From Jaminaea rosea (Eukaryota > Basidiomycota > Exobasidiomycetes > Microstromatales): a DNA stretch of 64,000 bases. Location of the stretch: positions 1,755,496 through 1,819,495 of the forward strand of contig NW_020289975.1 of the NCBI RefSeq assembly GCF_003144245.1, in the 5' to 3' direction. The notes under the pieces are model-generated. The model searched no databases and had not been told where the DNA came from. It worked only from the letters and a program-made list of their open reading frames with translations. Position numbers and translations under genes: made by a program. This document shows positions 17,645 to 28,779 of this stretch, in pieces (within the stretch, counting starts at the first letter, position 1; the number at the start of each line of letters is the position of its first letter).

Positions 17645-19207
17645 TCACGAATCGTTCCCTTCATCCTCTACCTTTGCCTTCTTGCTACCGCTTCCAGACC
17701 CTTCACCAATGTCGCTCTCCTTGCCCTTGCCTTTACCCTCCTCGGCCCCTTCTACCGGCCTCTTCTTCTTTCTCACCATCCCACTCAAATCATTCACGGG
17801 CCCATCAGCAACATGAGGCTGATGAAGCGCATTAGTCGATGCGCCTAGGAAGGCCTCGTTGATAGCTTGCTGCAGTGCCTGCTTCGCCGCGTCCGGTAGA
17901 GGAGCGCCGCTTGATGACGAGGAGCTGCCAGCGCCATTCGCATTTGCGTTGGCTGCATTGGCGCCATCGTCTGCTAGCTTGGCCTCCAAGTCAGTAATCA
18001 TCTCCTCTACGTCCTTGAGCTCACGTTCAACGCGCGGCTCGTCCATCTCTGCTACATCGTCTCGTTCGATGGGAATGGCTGCAATTGCCTTACCCTTGCC
18101 CTTGCCCGCACTACCTTCAGCGGCAGCTTCGGCTGCCTCCCTACCCTCGTCAGCCGCAGCGGCCACACTCTCCTCTCTCGCCTTCTCCTCCCTGAGCTGC
18201 GCTGCCGCCGCCTGCTTGCGCGCCTCCTCACTCGAGCCCCGCTGAACGATCGTCCTTCTGCTTTTGAGCGCCTCCAATCTCGTTCGAAGAGTATTCGCTG
18301 CACTCTGCACGTACTTGCCCGCTTCGGCCTGTCGCTCCTGCTCTGGGTGGAACTCTAGAGCCAGGCCCAATCGCAAATAGGCGTCCGCCAGCCGGCGGGA
18401 ATGTGGATGCAAGAGCGGCGAGAGAAGCTGGAGTGAGGCCTCGTAGTCCGCTGAGGCTTGCTGGAAGTTCTCTGACTCGAGACCGACGTCGCCCAGGTCG
18501 TTGAGCACTTCTGCTAGTTCGTTCTTGACGCGGACAGGCGCCCAGATTTGGTCTTGGATTGTAGTGAGGTCGCTGGCGGTGTCGGCGTCGAGGAGCTTCT
18601 GGTAAATGATGCGCGCTAGGTCCAAGACAGCGAATGCGACGCTGAGGTCGTCCTCCTCCTCTTCCTGAGGTTGGGCATCCCCTTCTTCCTCCTCCTCGTC
18701 GTCGTCATCCGCATCTCCAGAGAAGCTGAACCTGGGATCAGCCGGTTTGCTCGAAGACGCCTCTCCTCCTCCTGACTTTGCCTTTGCCTTGTTGACAGGC
18801 ATGGGCGCTTCTGCTTGGCCAGCGCCTCCTCCTCCGCCGCCCAAGGCTCCAGACGTGGCGATGGCGTGTTCGAGCAGGCTGCGCCCATAGCGGTGGAGGA
18901 TGGGTGCGAGTTGAGGGGAGTGCTCGTCGGGGAACTCTTCGCGCAGCCCGTCGAGGACTTGAGCGTATTGGTCGGCTGCAACCTCCCATTGTTTGAGGGC
19001 CATGAGACGGTCGGCTTCGTCGAGGCGTTGGCGGGGTGGCATGTCGTCCGCCTCTTCCTCAGCAGCAGCAGCAGCGGCAGATTCGTGGTCCTTCTCGGGG
19101 ACAGCTCCGCCGACTTGGGCTGATTCAGCGGGAATATCCGCGGTCTGAGGTGCGATCGAGGGCTCCTCTTGCTTCGCAGCCGTGCTGGCGGCAGTGGTGT
19201 CTGACAT
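17645..19207 (-). CDS. SIM3: SHNi-TPR histone chaperone, NASP/Sim3/Hif1 family
   Basis: The start is the ATG at 19207 (MSDTTAAS), giving 520 residues. The open frame extends further upstream but without protein-like sequence. Residues about 60-84 (DEADRLMALKQWEVAADQYA) form the first TPR. An acidic, low-complexity insertion interrupts the next one, as in NASP. Residues about 236-286 (DVGLESENFQQASADYEASL, HPHSRRLADAYLRLGLALEF) carry the diagnostic SHNi-TPR. A coiled, charged region follows, and the C-terminus is a K/R-rich nuclear-localisation-type tail (KKKRPVEG, KKAKVEDE). NASP-family proteins bind H3-H4 or CENP-A and escort them to assembly factors. It is divergent from the AYR1-like gene. 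Confidence 0.88.
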   Translation of the reverse strand: MSDTTAASTAAKQEEPSIAPQTADIPAESAQVGGAVPEKDHESAAAAAAEEEADDMPPRQRLDEADRLMALKQWEVAADQYAQVLDGLREEFPDEHSPQLAPILHRYGRSLLEHAIATSGALGGGGGGAGQAEAPMPVNKAKAKSGGGEASSSKPADPRFSFSGDADDDDEEEEEGDAQPQEEEEDDLSVAFAVLDLARIIYQKLLDADTASDLTTIQDQIWAPVRVKNELAEVLNDLGDVGLESENFQQASADYEASLQLLSPLLHPHSRRLADAYLRLGLALEFHPEQERQAEAGKYVQSAANTLRTRLEALKSRRTIVQRGSSEEARKQAAAAQLREEKAREESVAAAADEGREAAEAAAEGSAGKGKGKAIAAIPIERDDVAEMDEPRVERELKDVEEMITDLEAKLADDGANAANANANGAGSSSSSSGAPLPDAAKQALQQAINEAFLGASTNALHQPHVADGPVNDLSGMVRKKKRPVEGAEEGKGKGKESDIGEGSGSGSKKAKVEDEGNDS

Positions 19208-19507
19208 GATTGACTGTGACCGGAGTAGTGGAAGGACGAGTAGGAGCAACCCACGCACTTGCCGTCCAACTTGAAATCTCGTGTTCCGCGTCGCGCTCCT
19301 CCCGCCAAAAGGGTCGCGACAGGCCAGCCTCACTTGGTCTCTCACGTGGCACGACTGCTTCGCTCCTGGGGTCCAGAGACGAATGCATCCCAGTGTGGAG
19401 CCGGTCGGGCATTTCCTAGTCCGCCCTCCCTCGCTCGCTTGACACTTCCTCCTCTTCTCTTCTTCTTGACCACTCTCTACTACTTTCCCTCCCACTCGCC
19501 TCTCATC
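19208..19507. promoter_or_regulatory. Divergent promoter, NASP-like / AYR1-like
   Basis: 300 bases shared by two outward-facing genes, with a pyrimidine-rich run (TCTTCTTCTT type) just before the AYR1-like ATG. Confidence 0.4.
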
Positions 19508-20521
19508 ATGCCCCGCCCTGAGCGTCTAGCCACCATAGCAGACAAGCGCAAAATCGTCCTTGTCTCGGGGTGCTCATCAGGCATCGGCCAAGCCCTAGCA
19601 ATCGAATTTGCCTCACGCAACAAGGAGTATCACGTCTTCGCTTCGGCCCGCAACCTCGACTCGATCCGTTGCCTCCCATCCAGCATCGAGAGGATTCAGC
19701 TTGACGTGACGGATGAAGAAAGTACTAAGCGCTGCGTCGAGAGCGTCATTGCCCAGGTGGGCAGGATCGATGTGCTAGTCAACAATGCGGGCGTTAATAC
19801 AGGGACAGGGCCCAGCGTTGAGGTCGAGCTAGACAGGTATCGCTCGACGTTTGAGGCAAACTTTTTCGGCCTCATCCGACTCACGCAGCACGTTGCGCCG
19901 CACATGATGGACCGCCGTCAGGGTCACATCATTCAAATCGGTAGCACAGTCGGCCTCGTCCCTCTGCCGTACGCGGCGAGCTATGCGGCCAGCAAGGCCG
20001 CGGTTCACTCCTTCTCTGAGACCTTGGCCATGGAGCTCAAGGGGTTCAATGTAGATGTCACCGTCGTGGCGCCTGGGGCGATCAAGAGCAGCATCGGGGA
20101 GAAGAATGTCAAGCACATCAAGTTGCCAGGAGACAGTCGGTACAAGAATGTTGAGGATATGGTGCAATGTGAGTGTCGCAAGGTCCAAATGATGGTGCCC
20201 TCAGCAACTTCTGACGCTCGTCTACACCGATCCTTTTCTCGCCTCGCAGACCGAGCCATCTATTCTCAAGTCGGACGCCCAGCGCCCTCACCCACAGCGG
20301 ACTTTGCTCGCGAAGTAGTGGACCGAGCCTGCCCACGTCAATCATCGTGGTCCCTCGTCGCGTGGCTCTGGCGCACCAAGCCTCCTGCCTACGTCATTGC
20401 TGGATCACGAAGCTCCCTCATCAAGCTCCTCTTCTATCTGCCAGTCTGGGTCAGACAGGCTTTGCTTGGACGGGCGTTCCAGATGGGAAGGGTTGGCAAA
20501 GGGAAGGGAAAGTCGGCGTAA
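19508..20521 (+). CDS. AYR1: Short-chain reductase, 1-acyl-DHAP reductase (AYR1)-like
   Basis: Two exons, 19508-20168 and 20250-20521 (310 aa). The intron is 81 nt, a multiple of three without an in-frame stop, so the frame also stays open when it is retained. Classical SDR landmarks are present: VLVSGCSSGIG (nucleotide binding), NNAG, a catalytic Ser in IQIGSTVG, and YAASKAA (YxxxK). The C-terminal part ends in a hydrophobic helix (LLFYLPVWVRQALLG) followed by a basic tail, as in Ayr1-type enzymes of lipid droplets and the ER that reduce 1-acyldihydroxyacetone phosphate in ether-lipid and phosphatidate synthesis. The SDR call is certain; AYR1 assignment is by overall pattern. Confidence 0.8.
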   Translation: MPRPERLATIADKRKIVLVSGCSSGIGQALAIEFASRNKEYHVFASARNLDSIRCLPSSIERIQLDVTDEESTKRCVESVIAQVGRIDVLVNNAGVNTGTGPSVEVELDRYRSTFEANFFGLIRLTQHVAPHMMDRRQGHIIQIGSTVGLVPLPYAASYAASKAAVHSFSETLAMELKGFNVDVTVVAPGAIKSSIGEKNVKHIKLPGDSRYKNVEDMVQCECRKVQMMVPSATSDARLHRSFSRLADRAIYSQVGRPAPSPTADFAREVVDRACPRQSSWSLVAWLWRTKPPAYVIAGSRSSLIKLLFYLPVWVRQALLGRAFQMGRVGKGKGKSA

Positions 20522-20654
20522 TACAGGGCGGAGACGGTAGATACGTTGGTATTTCGGTTTGGTTGACTTGATAATACACGAGGTTTCTCAACGGACAGAC
20601 GGTATTAAGATGGTATGATAGTCCTCACTTTGCGCCTGACAAGGCATGCTGAGT

Positions 20655-22274
20655 CTACTGCCCGTCCTGCTCACCTCTCTCCACGATTCCTTCAGCCTCC
20701 AATCCGTCCACAAGCTGCATATATACTTCAATCTCCTCATCCAGCTCGGCCAGCTTGCCGGCCGTGGCAGCAAATCCCTCTTCTTCATGCCCATCATCGC
20801 CCGCCATAGGTCCGAGCCACTTAGCGACGCGAGGCAGCTCCAGGGGACGAAAAGGCTTCTCGCGCCATGAGCCACGCCACAGCGTCATCGGACGATGCTG
20901 CGTATGGTCTTTGCCATCTGCTCGACGTTCATCGTGTTCTAGATGGCGGCGGAGAGTAGCGTGACCCGTCGGAAGTGAAGTCTGAGAGGGTCTGTCATCG
21001 CTGTCGCCGTCCCCGAGCCAAGTGAACACCGTCTCTAGCGGTACGCCTAGCGCATTAGCTGCTCGAATGAGAAGCACGTCAGAGCGACTGAGCGGGAAAG
21101 TCCTCGCGCCTTCCTCGCCGTCGTTTCCCTTGTCGACCAGCCTCCCCCAATCACCCTGCCTCCTCAGCTTCTCCTCCTCGTTCAATTCCTCGTACAACGG
21201 CAAGAACGGCGGGTTGCGCACCCCTTTCAGCCTCGAGCTAGGAAGGATGTGCCACGCCTTGCGGCGATCCAGCTCGGCGAGGGCATAAGTCACGTCGTGA
21301 AGTGGGCTGTTGATGACGTCGTCGACTGAGTGTGTAATGGAAGAGCTGGACGGATGAGACTGCCGGATTCGTGCTTGAGCTTCTGCCGAGTAGGTCATGT
21401 CCTTTCTCGCTCGCTTCGGAAGCTGGCGCAGCTGGCCGTAAACGTCGCCTTCGATCTTGATGCTGTTGATGCCTAGATGAGCGAAGGGGTCCCACTCGTC
21501 ATCTTCTGCCCCGTTCTCATCCTCATCATTGCCGCAGTCTTCTTTCCCCTTCCTATCTTTCTCCTCGGGCCTTGCCCAGTCCCATGCTTTGAGCGTCACG
21601 CCAGGCAGTGGATCAGGCCAACGCGTCTGACAGGTATAGAGGAGCAGGATCGCAAAAATGCAGCCTACTTTATGGTGCGTTGTACTTGTCGGTGATTTGA
21701 ATGCGCCGAGGAAGACTCTGGTCGTACTCTCGAAGAAGGCTGCTCTTGTGCGAACGTCCTCGCTCCAGGTGAGGGAGACAAGATGCCAGTAGCGCTTCTT
21801 CCATACGTCGAGGAAGAGGGCGAGAGATGGCTTCGGCGGTTGTGAATGTTGCTCCTTTGATGAGCCCTGCCGAGGCAAGCCAGCATGAGTGGCTTGGTGC
21901 TGCCAAGTAACCTCCCAATCCTCCAGCAGCTCATGTACATCCACCGTCAACTGGTCAAGGAATAGCTTGCTGAAGGGCAGCTTCCATGCCTTTGGACTGA
22001 GGTAGTACTCATCGCTGCGCTTGAAGCGCTCCGGACGTTGAAGCGACTTTGGATTGCACCAGGGCCCTGTGGGGAGGCTTTGCCAAAGGGAGGGCTTCGA
22101 GGCTTGTTTCTTCGTCGTGCGCGGCGCTGCTCCTGCTCCACTAACTTCGAAGGGGGCAGCTTCGTCTTGTCTGTCGACATGCTTGCGCTTGCCAAGAGCT
22201 TTGACGCTGGGAGTCAGAGCGGGCTCATCAGCCGATGGCGGCTGCACTGAGGCAGGCTCCTTTGAGGTGCTCAT
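20655..22274 (-). CDS. SNAPC1 (SNAP43)-like protein
   Basis: 539 residues from the ATG at 22274 (MSTSKEPASV). Upstream in-frame codons exist but look non-coding. After a basic N-terminus, KLFLDQLTVDVHELLEDW starts a helical region. At about residues 170-245 there is FFESTTRVFLGAF, then HKVGCIFAILLLYTCQ and GVTLKAWDW, and at about 330 DVTYALAELDRRKAWHILP. This series resembles the SNAPC1/SNAP43 domain (a helical block, a YLLYGLY-like helix, then VKIRVTLEDW and DAxYALxKL segments). SNAPc binds the proximal sequence element of snRNA genes. The C-terminal 150 residues are charged and less conserved. The match is by pattern only; an unknown nuclear protein remains possible. Confidence 0.5.
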   Translation of the reverse strand: MSTSKEPASVQPPSADEPALTPSVKALGKRKHVDRQDEAAPFEVSGAGAAPRTTKKQASKPSLWQSLPTGPWCNPKSLQRPERFKRSDEYYLSPKAWKLPFSKLFLDQLTVDVHELLEDWEVTWQHQATHAGLPRQGSSKEQHSQPPKPSLALFLDVWKKRYWHLVSLTWSEDVRTRAAFFESTTRVFLGAFKSPTSTTHHKVGCIFAILLLYTCQTRWPDPLPGVTLKAWDWARPEEKDRKGKEDCGNDEDENGAEDDEWDPFAHLGINSIKIEGDVYGQLRQLPKRARKDMTYSAEAQARIRQSHPSSSSITHSVDDVINSPLHDVTYALAELDRRKAWHILPSSRLKGVRNPPFLPLYEELNEEEKLRRQGDWGRLVDKGNDGEEGARTFPLSRSDVLLIRAANALGVPLETVFTWLGDGDSDDRPSQTSLPTGHATLRRHLEHDERRADGKDHTQHRPMTLWRGSWREKPFRPLELPRVAKWLGPMAGDDGHEEEGFAATAGKLAELDEEIEVYMQLVDGLEAEGIVERGEQDGQ

Positions 22275-22467
22275 GGAGGGAGACTTGGAGGCATGGTGGG
22301 GGGCTGTCGTGAATGGACGCAAAGTGAAGAAGCGCTCATCTTGCAGCCCGTCCGCTCGCTCAGTCCGCCCTTCGAAACGCGTCAATCAAAGATGCGCGAG
22401 TGGTGCATTTCGCTCCTTCTCCACTCGCTCCTTCCTGCCAAGACGCCATGCCTGTCCTAACATGACC
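22275..22467. promoter_or_regulatory. Divergent promoter, SNAPC1-like / unknown gene
   Basis: 193 bases between two outward-facing start codons. No distinct motif was seen. Confidence 0.35.
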
Positions 22468-25104
22468 ATGCCAAAAACGACAAGGGCAGATGGAGCGGCT
22501 GCTGCTTCAATCCACGTGCTGCCGGCCCGCCTCGAGCAGCTCGTGACCGACTGCTTCGATGAGGAGCAATGTGAGTCGAGGCGCATACAGGGAGACCAAC
22601 ACTTTGGCTCGAGCTAAGTTCGTCGTCTCCCCTTCCTCCAGACGCTAGCGGCCTCGCGACGCTCAACAGTGTAGTGGGGCCCTCAGTATTCCCCAGCCAG
22701 TACGTAGCATCATCCTGTCTACCTGTCATCCTCTGAATCTAACACTGGCACCCCCATGCCCAGCTACCTCCTCCAACAGCTGCTCGTCCTCTCCACCTCA
22801 ACGCCCAACACGAGCAATCTCACACAGCTGCAATCCCTCCGCAAGAAGCGCAAGAGAGCAGACTATGCAGCTCATACCCACCTCTCGATTGATGCAGAAA
22901 CCATTGCAGACGTCAATGCCTTCCTGCACAGGTGGTTGTTCTCTTCCTCCTCGCCGCTGTCCGGCAGCAGCTTCGCTTCACATCTTCTCGACTCACTCCC
23001 ACCCATTGCCCTCTCACCCGAGGAACAGCGAGAGGCTGACAGCAGCAGCACACCTCGCGCGAGACGACGTAGTGATCAGAGCAATGCCTCGGATGAGCAA
23101 GGAAGTCCAATTGCTGAGGCGGTAAATGAGCTCGTCAAAGGGTCGGAAAAGGTGTGGAACATGCTAGCTGCCGTAGCTGGCGCTCACCAACACTCAGAGC
23201 AGACCGCCAAATGGAACATGCCCGACAATGAGGCTTCGTCCTCGGCGAGCGCTGCTTCAAGCTCGATTCCCGGCCTACTGACAGAGCTGGTGTGGGAGCG
23301 CGATGAGGCGCTCACTCTAACAGACGATCAGTTCGACGTCTGGCGCGACCTTCTTGACCCAATGGACACATACGGCGGCGGCGGCAACGGCGACACCGAA
23401 GCGATTTGGCGCCTACTCTCCGTACTCGTACGCGCGTGGAAGAAGCAGAGACAGCAAGTCGTAGCTGCTTCTGCATCTGCGAGCAGCAAGCCGTCCGCAG
23501 CCACCCTATACGATCAGCTCCACCTCCTGCGCCAGATCTCTCCGCGTCCCTCAGCCCGGCGAGGATACGAGGACCTCGCCACGCCATTGGATGTAGTATT
23601 CTCGGGTCTGACAAACCTCAATCACTGGATGGCCTGGGTCGACTCCTCTTCCTCTCCGTCTTCTTTCAGTCCCATCAGCCTCGCCCAGCGACAACGGCGA
23701 GCACAAACTGCTTCGCTACTTCTCGTAGAGCTTTGCCACCTGGCCATTTCACTGAATGCGGTGAGCAGCGATGCACTTGCTCGTGGAATCTTCGAACGCC
23801 TCTCCTTCGTAGGGGTAACGGAGGTACAGGTCATGAACTCAGCATTTGAAGAGGATCAGCGTGAGCGAGGAGCTTCCACACCATCCATGATGTCGAGCCC
23901 GCGCCAAATCCTTTGCGATGCGTACATGCGCCATCTGGATCTTGAGGCCGCGAAGAAGAATAAGGAGCGGCTCAACGAGGAGACGTTGCGCACCGTCTAT
24001 GATGAGGACGATGCGCTCTGCATGCGGGAAGTTGCCGGAGGGATCTTGATGGAGCGCAAAGCCATGGAGATGAGGAGGAGTCACGCCAGCCGCAATGACG
24101 ATGAAGATGAGGAAGACGAGGGAGAAGATGAGGCCTCGCTGCGGCACCGACTCACGGGCTGCCTGAGCCGCGCCACCACTTCGGCATCCGTCTCCCCAAC
24201 CAAGCCGACCAAGAAGGGCTCAACACCCCGTCCTCGCCTCTCCGAGGGGTCAAGCAGCGACGGCAGCGAGAGCAACGCGCAGACCCGCCTCACTTGCGCC
24301 CTCGCACTAGCAAGCAAGGCTCTCGCATCCCTTCGACGCTGGGAGATCTTGAGCTTCCTCGACCTGTCAGCGCGCAGTCAGGGCGTGACTGGAACTGGAC
24401 AAGTCCTGGGCCTCCAGCCCGCGAGGCTCGCTGCTGCTTTTGAGGTCACGGTTCAAGAGGTGGCCAGGGATGCAATAGAGCTGCTCATGGAGCAACGTCG
24501 CCATCGCTCCCGGTCGCGCTCTCTTGCTCCTTCCTCGAGGGCGTCTTCTACTCAACACAGCCGCCGTGGAAGCACGAGTAGCAGTATCAGCGCCGCTTCT
24601 ACCGCTGGTGTCAGCACTACTACCGCCACGGGTCGCAATCGTGGACGCGAGGATCGTCGCAGTACCAGCGTTACGGCCGGTCGCGTGTCCCAAACAGCAT
24701 CCGTGTCCCCCACACGCCCCAGGTCCGGCAGAGTGTCCAAGCCCCCACCGAGGATGGGCATCAGTAGGCGCTCAAGGGGCTTGCCCTCCTCCTCTTCGAG
24801 TATTAAGGACAAAGCTCCGCCGAAGCCGGCTGAGAAGACGATGGGCAGGTCGAAGCACGTCAAGCGAGCCTCTTCATCCAGTTCTGCCCTTTCCGCCAAC
24901 GATGACGAGGAGGACGAGACCATGATGCCGGACCTAGATGAGGAGGACCGCAAAGGCCTTAAGCAAGCAGAGGATGAGACCTGGCTACTGCGCGCTTTGG
25001 TCAGGTCAACCGCGCAAAGCTTGGAGACATTGCGTGGGAGGATCTATGCTGCGCAGCTTGGTGGAGGGGGAAGCCGCAGTGGTAGCGTTGGCGCCCGCGG
25101 GTAG
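22468..25104 (+). CDS. Unrecognised Ser/Arg-rich protein, three exons
   Basis: Exons 22468-22570, 22642-22699 and 22764-25104 join in phase to 833 residues. The tiny second exon (58 nt) is supported by phase and by continuous sense: EEQYASGLATLNSVVG, then PSHYLLQQLLVLSTSTPN. The N-terminal 250 residues are helical, including LQSLRKKRKRADY and DVNAFLHRWLFSSS. A mid region (about 290-500) has helices such as LNHWMAWVDSSSS and LLLVELCHLAISLNAV. A folded segment near 610 (LTCALALASKALASLRRWEI) precedes an S/R/T-rich, probably disordered stretch and a final helical end. The acidic and S/R composition suggests a nuclear protein. I do not recognise a family and assign no function. Confidence 0.7.
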
Positions 25105-25310
25105 GAGATGGCGCGATACGACGAGATGGCAACGAGAGCCGCTCAAGTGTGTCATCGAGGGTGGAGAAGGACATAGATTTGATATATTGAGAAGGTTTGG
25201 TGAATACAACATGGTCAAAGCTGAGATAAGAGAATTAAAGAGAATTAGAAAGGGAGACAGGTCAATAGGCCTCGTGTACGGCTTGACCAAGGACGTCATA
25301 ATTGCTCCGC

Positions 25311-28300
25311 TTACTTGTAAGCGGGACCCAGCTCCAACGCCCCCATGAGAGGGTCATTCCAAGCCGGCTGAGACGGGTCGAGGGGGAAGGCAAAGGGGGA
25401 CGCTTGAGCTCCGTGGCCAGCTGCGCCTTGCTGATGTTGTTGAAGAGGTCCGTGCTGCTGCTGACCCTGCTGCTGGCCTTCCGGGCCTTGGCCATTGTGA
25501 GCGAAGTTGCCCTTCTGATCGCTCTCCCCACCGTCGCCCTGCTGTTGCTGCTGATGTTGCTGCTGCTGGTGCTGCTGCTGCTGCTGCTGCTGCTGAGGAG
25601 CAGCATGCGGGGCGAGGGCTGCGAGCATGGCAAGTCCATTGTGCTGTTGTGACCCACTGCCTCCTTCGCCGCCTTGCTGGGCCTGCTGACCCTGACCGAC
25701 CATATTGGCAAAAGCGTTGGAGAGGGAGCTCGTCGAGCCTGCAGACTCGTTCCAGAATGCCGTCTCCACGTCGAACAACCCCGGCGCAAATGAGTCCAGA
25801 CGACGCCGTTGTTGCGATGCGTCGTTGCCTTGCTGGCCGAAGGGGTGAGAAGAGTCCATATAGAAGGAGAGAAGCTGTTGACGTTGCTCCTCTGACAAGT
25901 CAGAACCTGGGCCAGGGACAGTGATCGGTGGGCCCATAGCGGCAGGAGCTGATGAGCTGCCATTCTCGTCCGGCATCTGAGCCTGTTGATGCGGCTGCTG
26001 TTGCTGTTGCTGCGCCTGCATACTCTGCTGAGCCTGAGCAGCCGTGATAGTCTGCGCCGTCCATTCTTCAATGCTATAAGCACCACCAAGCGCTGTTGGC
26101 TCCCCTGAAGACGTCTCCGGCCTACCAAGCGCATCATCCGCTACAGCGGTGAATCCATCCAGCAACTGCCGGTGAGCGCTCGCCGCCGGCCACCTACTCG
26201 CTAGCTGCTTGAGGTGATCACGAGCGAGGGCAAACTTTTGCCTTGCGCCAGCGACCCCAAGCCTCGCGTTGAAGAGGTACATGACGGCCGCCGTGAACAA
26301 GCAGTAGGCATAGTCGCTTGGCCAAAGCGCAACATCGTAGTCTCCTCCCCTCTGCCCCATGTCAAGCTGCAGAAGCTCGCAAAGTCGATCCGCAGCATGT
26401 GATGCCTTTTGGTGAGAAGGGTTGGCCACCACTTCCTCGTAAGAGGGAGCGTTGCCGTCCGTCTCCTGAGGGATGAAGGGCCTGTGGAGCAAGATGGTAG
26501 CCGTCGCATCCCACACGCCCAATGCCCAGACGATTCCAGGGAAGCCGACTTTAGGGCGTGACCCATCTGTAGGGACTTTGATGGGATCGGGGATCTGGTT
26601 GCGGAACTTCTCGAGCTCCCCGTCCAGCTCGGTGAGGATGTCTGGCGTTGTCTGACCGCGGCGCAGCACTGCCTTGCGGCGGAGTGAGTGGACTTCGCTC
26701 AGGATGCGCTCGACGATGGCGAAGCAGTGTACTGCGGCGTTGAAGACCGAGGGGATGCGCATGGGCGCTCCGTCCATGTACTCCATCTCGTCTGGTGTGT
26801 CCTCAGAAAGTAGAGGCGGGTCCATCTCCCTCGCACGCAGGATGGGAGCGCGACCCATCTCGGCGCAGAGAATCTTGTCAAGGATGTACAGCGACCAGAT
26901 GGTGCGCGTGCGAGTCTCGCGCTCTGCCGAGTTGTCGAGCAGGTCCATACGATGGATGGGCCAGCGATGCAGGCCAAGGTCCATCGCCATGTTGATTGCA
27001 ATGCCGCAGAAGGACCAGGCGCGGCTCAACTCGCCCGTCCCATGGGCGAAGAGAGAGAGCATGAAGCTTGCCTGAATGGCTGTGACGGTAGGTCTGAGCC
27101 CCGTGGCGAAGAGGCGACGCTCTGCTGCTTGCGCAAAGACTTCACCAGAGCGACGCGCCGCTTCTTCGGGTGATTCGCCCTCGATAGGCTGGCCAGAGTT
27201 GGCGCGCCCGGACGATCCAATAGCGTAAATAGCATTCAGGAGCAGGCCGTCCAGGCGGGTCGCCATCTCTTCGGGAGGGATTTCATCAAGGATAGCCTTG
27301 TAAAGGATCGGCCAGTACGGGTGCCAGCTGCGCCAGTAATTGTCGAAGAGCTTGTGAGACTCCTCTGGTGTGACGATGGGGTCGTCAAAGAGGGCGGCGG
27401 TGCTGCTGCTGGGGACTTTGAACTGGTTCTGTGGGCTGAGCTGGTTGAGGAGCTGCTCTTGCATACGCTGAGGCCTGACATAGGACTGCTGAGCGGTTGG
27501 CAGATTGACTAGCATGGGCTCATTGCCCCGCTTGTTGCGTTCGCTGGAGCCTGGTGAGCTGATGGTGGGCGGCGAGTTGGCGCGACGGAGGAGTTGAATG
27601 CCACTGCTGCTTCCACGGCAGCTGAGGTCGCCGCGCTCATTGACCCCGAGGAAGGTATCGTCGTCGTGTTGTGCGAGTGAGCTCTGGATGGCGCGTTGCG
27701 TGACGCCGAGGTCGGCATGACTGTGCTGTGCAAGAGCTTCTACGACGAGGGCTGCATCCGTGGCCGAGACTTCGCTGGGAAGTGAAGGGAGACCTCGCTC
27801 TCGACTGACACGGGCAATCTCGCGAGCAGCATCTTCGCCGCCGAGTTGGCTCACGAGGTCGCGAATCGTCGTCTCGAGGGTGCGCGTGAGCTTGGCTTTT
27901 ACTGATTCCTTTGGTCCAGCTCGGAAGCCTTTTGGCGGGCCGCGCTTCAATCCCTGCGACGAGCGAAAGGAGCAAAGGGGGGAAGAGTGAGTTGACCGTA
28001 TGACTAGAACATTGATCACGTTTGCTCACGGTCGTAGTGTAGGAGCATGGCGTGCCCAGAACTGCACAGACGCGGCACTCTGGCCTAGTACCATCGCACC
28101 TCCTCTTCTTGGAGCTACATGGCTGACACGCCTTTGCCACTCGTCCGCTGCCCGCAGAACGCGCTTTCTTCTTTGGTCTCGAGCCTGACGCCCCGTCTGA
28201 TCCATCACCGCCGCCTTCGCCCCCATTGTCGTCATCTAGGCCACTGGCTGCCAAGCTCTCGTCGGCGTAGCTCATGTCGCCCGTCGTGGCATCCGCCGTC

Positions 28301-28779
28301 GTATAGTCGGCCATGGATGCCTCGCCCTCCTGCAATGCCAGCGCCGTCTCGTCGTACTCTACTTGATGCTGATCGTGTTGCTGATCATGACCCTGGTGAG
28401 TCTCATGATTGCCGTCATCGTGAGATTGTTGATGATGGTCGTGCTGATGGTGATTGTACGCGTCCGAATCGGGCAGAAGAGGAAGGTTCGTGGCGGGCTG
28501 AGCGTGATCTTGTTGATGCTGCTGACTTTGCTGCTGCTGTTGCTGCTGTTGCTGAGCAGAAGCGGCTGCTGCGTACTCTGAGAAGCTGCCAGAGTAGGCA
28601 TTGATGACATTGGATGGCAAGTCATTGGGATGGGCTGCGCTAGGATACCATGCGGTGTTGGATGCATCCTGGGATGAGGGAGAAGACGAAGAAGCATGAT
28701 TGCTGGCAGCACCTCCTCCGCCATGACCGGACGGCCCTGCAGATATCCTCGATGCTGCGTTACCGTTGCTGCTGTTCAT
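25311..28779 (-). CDS. Zn2Cys6 transcription factor with fungal-specific regulatory domain
   Basis: Two exons, 28779-28030 and 27953-25311 (1130 aa). The start is the ATG opening MNSSNGN; an upstream in-frame codon at 28932 is possible but less likely. Exon 1 encodes a Q/H-rich, acidic N-terminus and, right at its end (about residues 216-245), a complete binuclear cluster: CQPC, then SSKKRRC, RPEC, RVC and a final Cys (spacing 2-6-6-2-6). Exon 2 begins GLKRGPPKGFRAGP, the usual linker, followed by a dimerisation-type helix. The fungal_trans domain has LSRAWSFCGIAINMAMDLGL and TIWSLYILDKILCAEMGR. The C-terminus is Q-rich with poly-Gln, a likely activation region. The layout resembles XlnR/Cat8-type regulators; the regulated pathway cannot be named. 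Confidence 0.93.
25539..25597 (-). repeat. CTG/CAG tract encoding poly-Gln/His in the transcription factor
   Basis: Plus-strand CTG repeats with TTG, ATG and GTG interruptions, giving QQQQ blocks separated by H in the C-terminal region. Likely length-variable. Confidence 0.8.
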
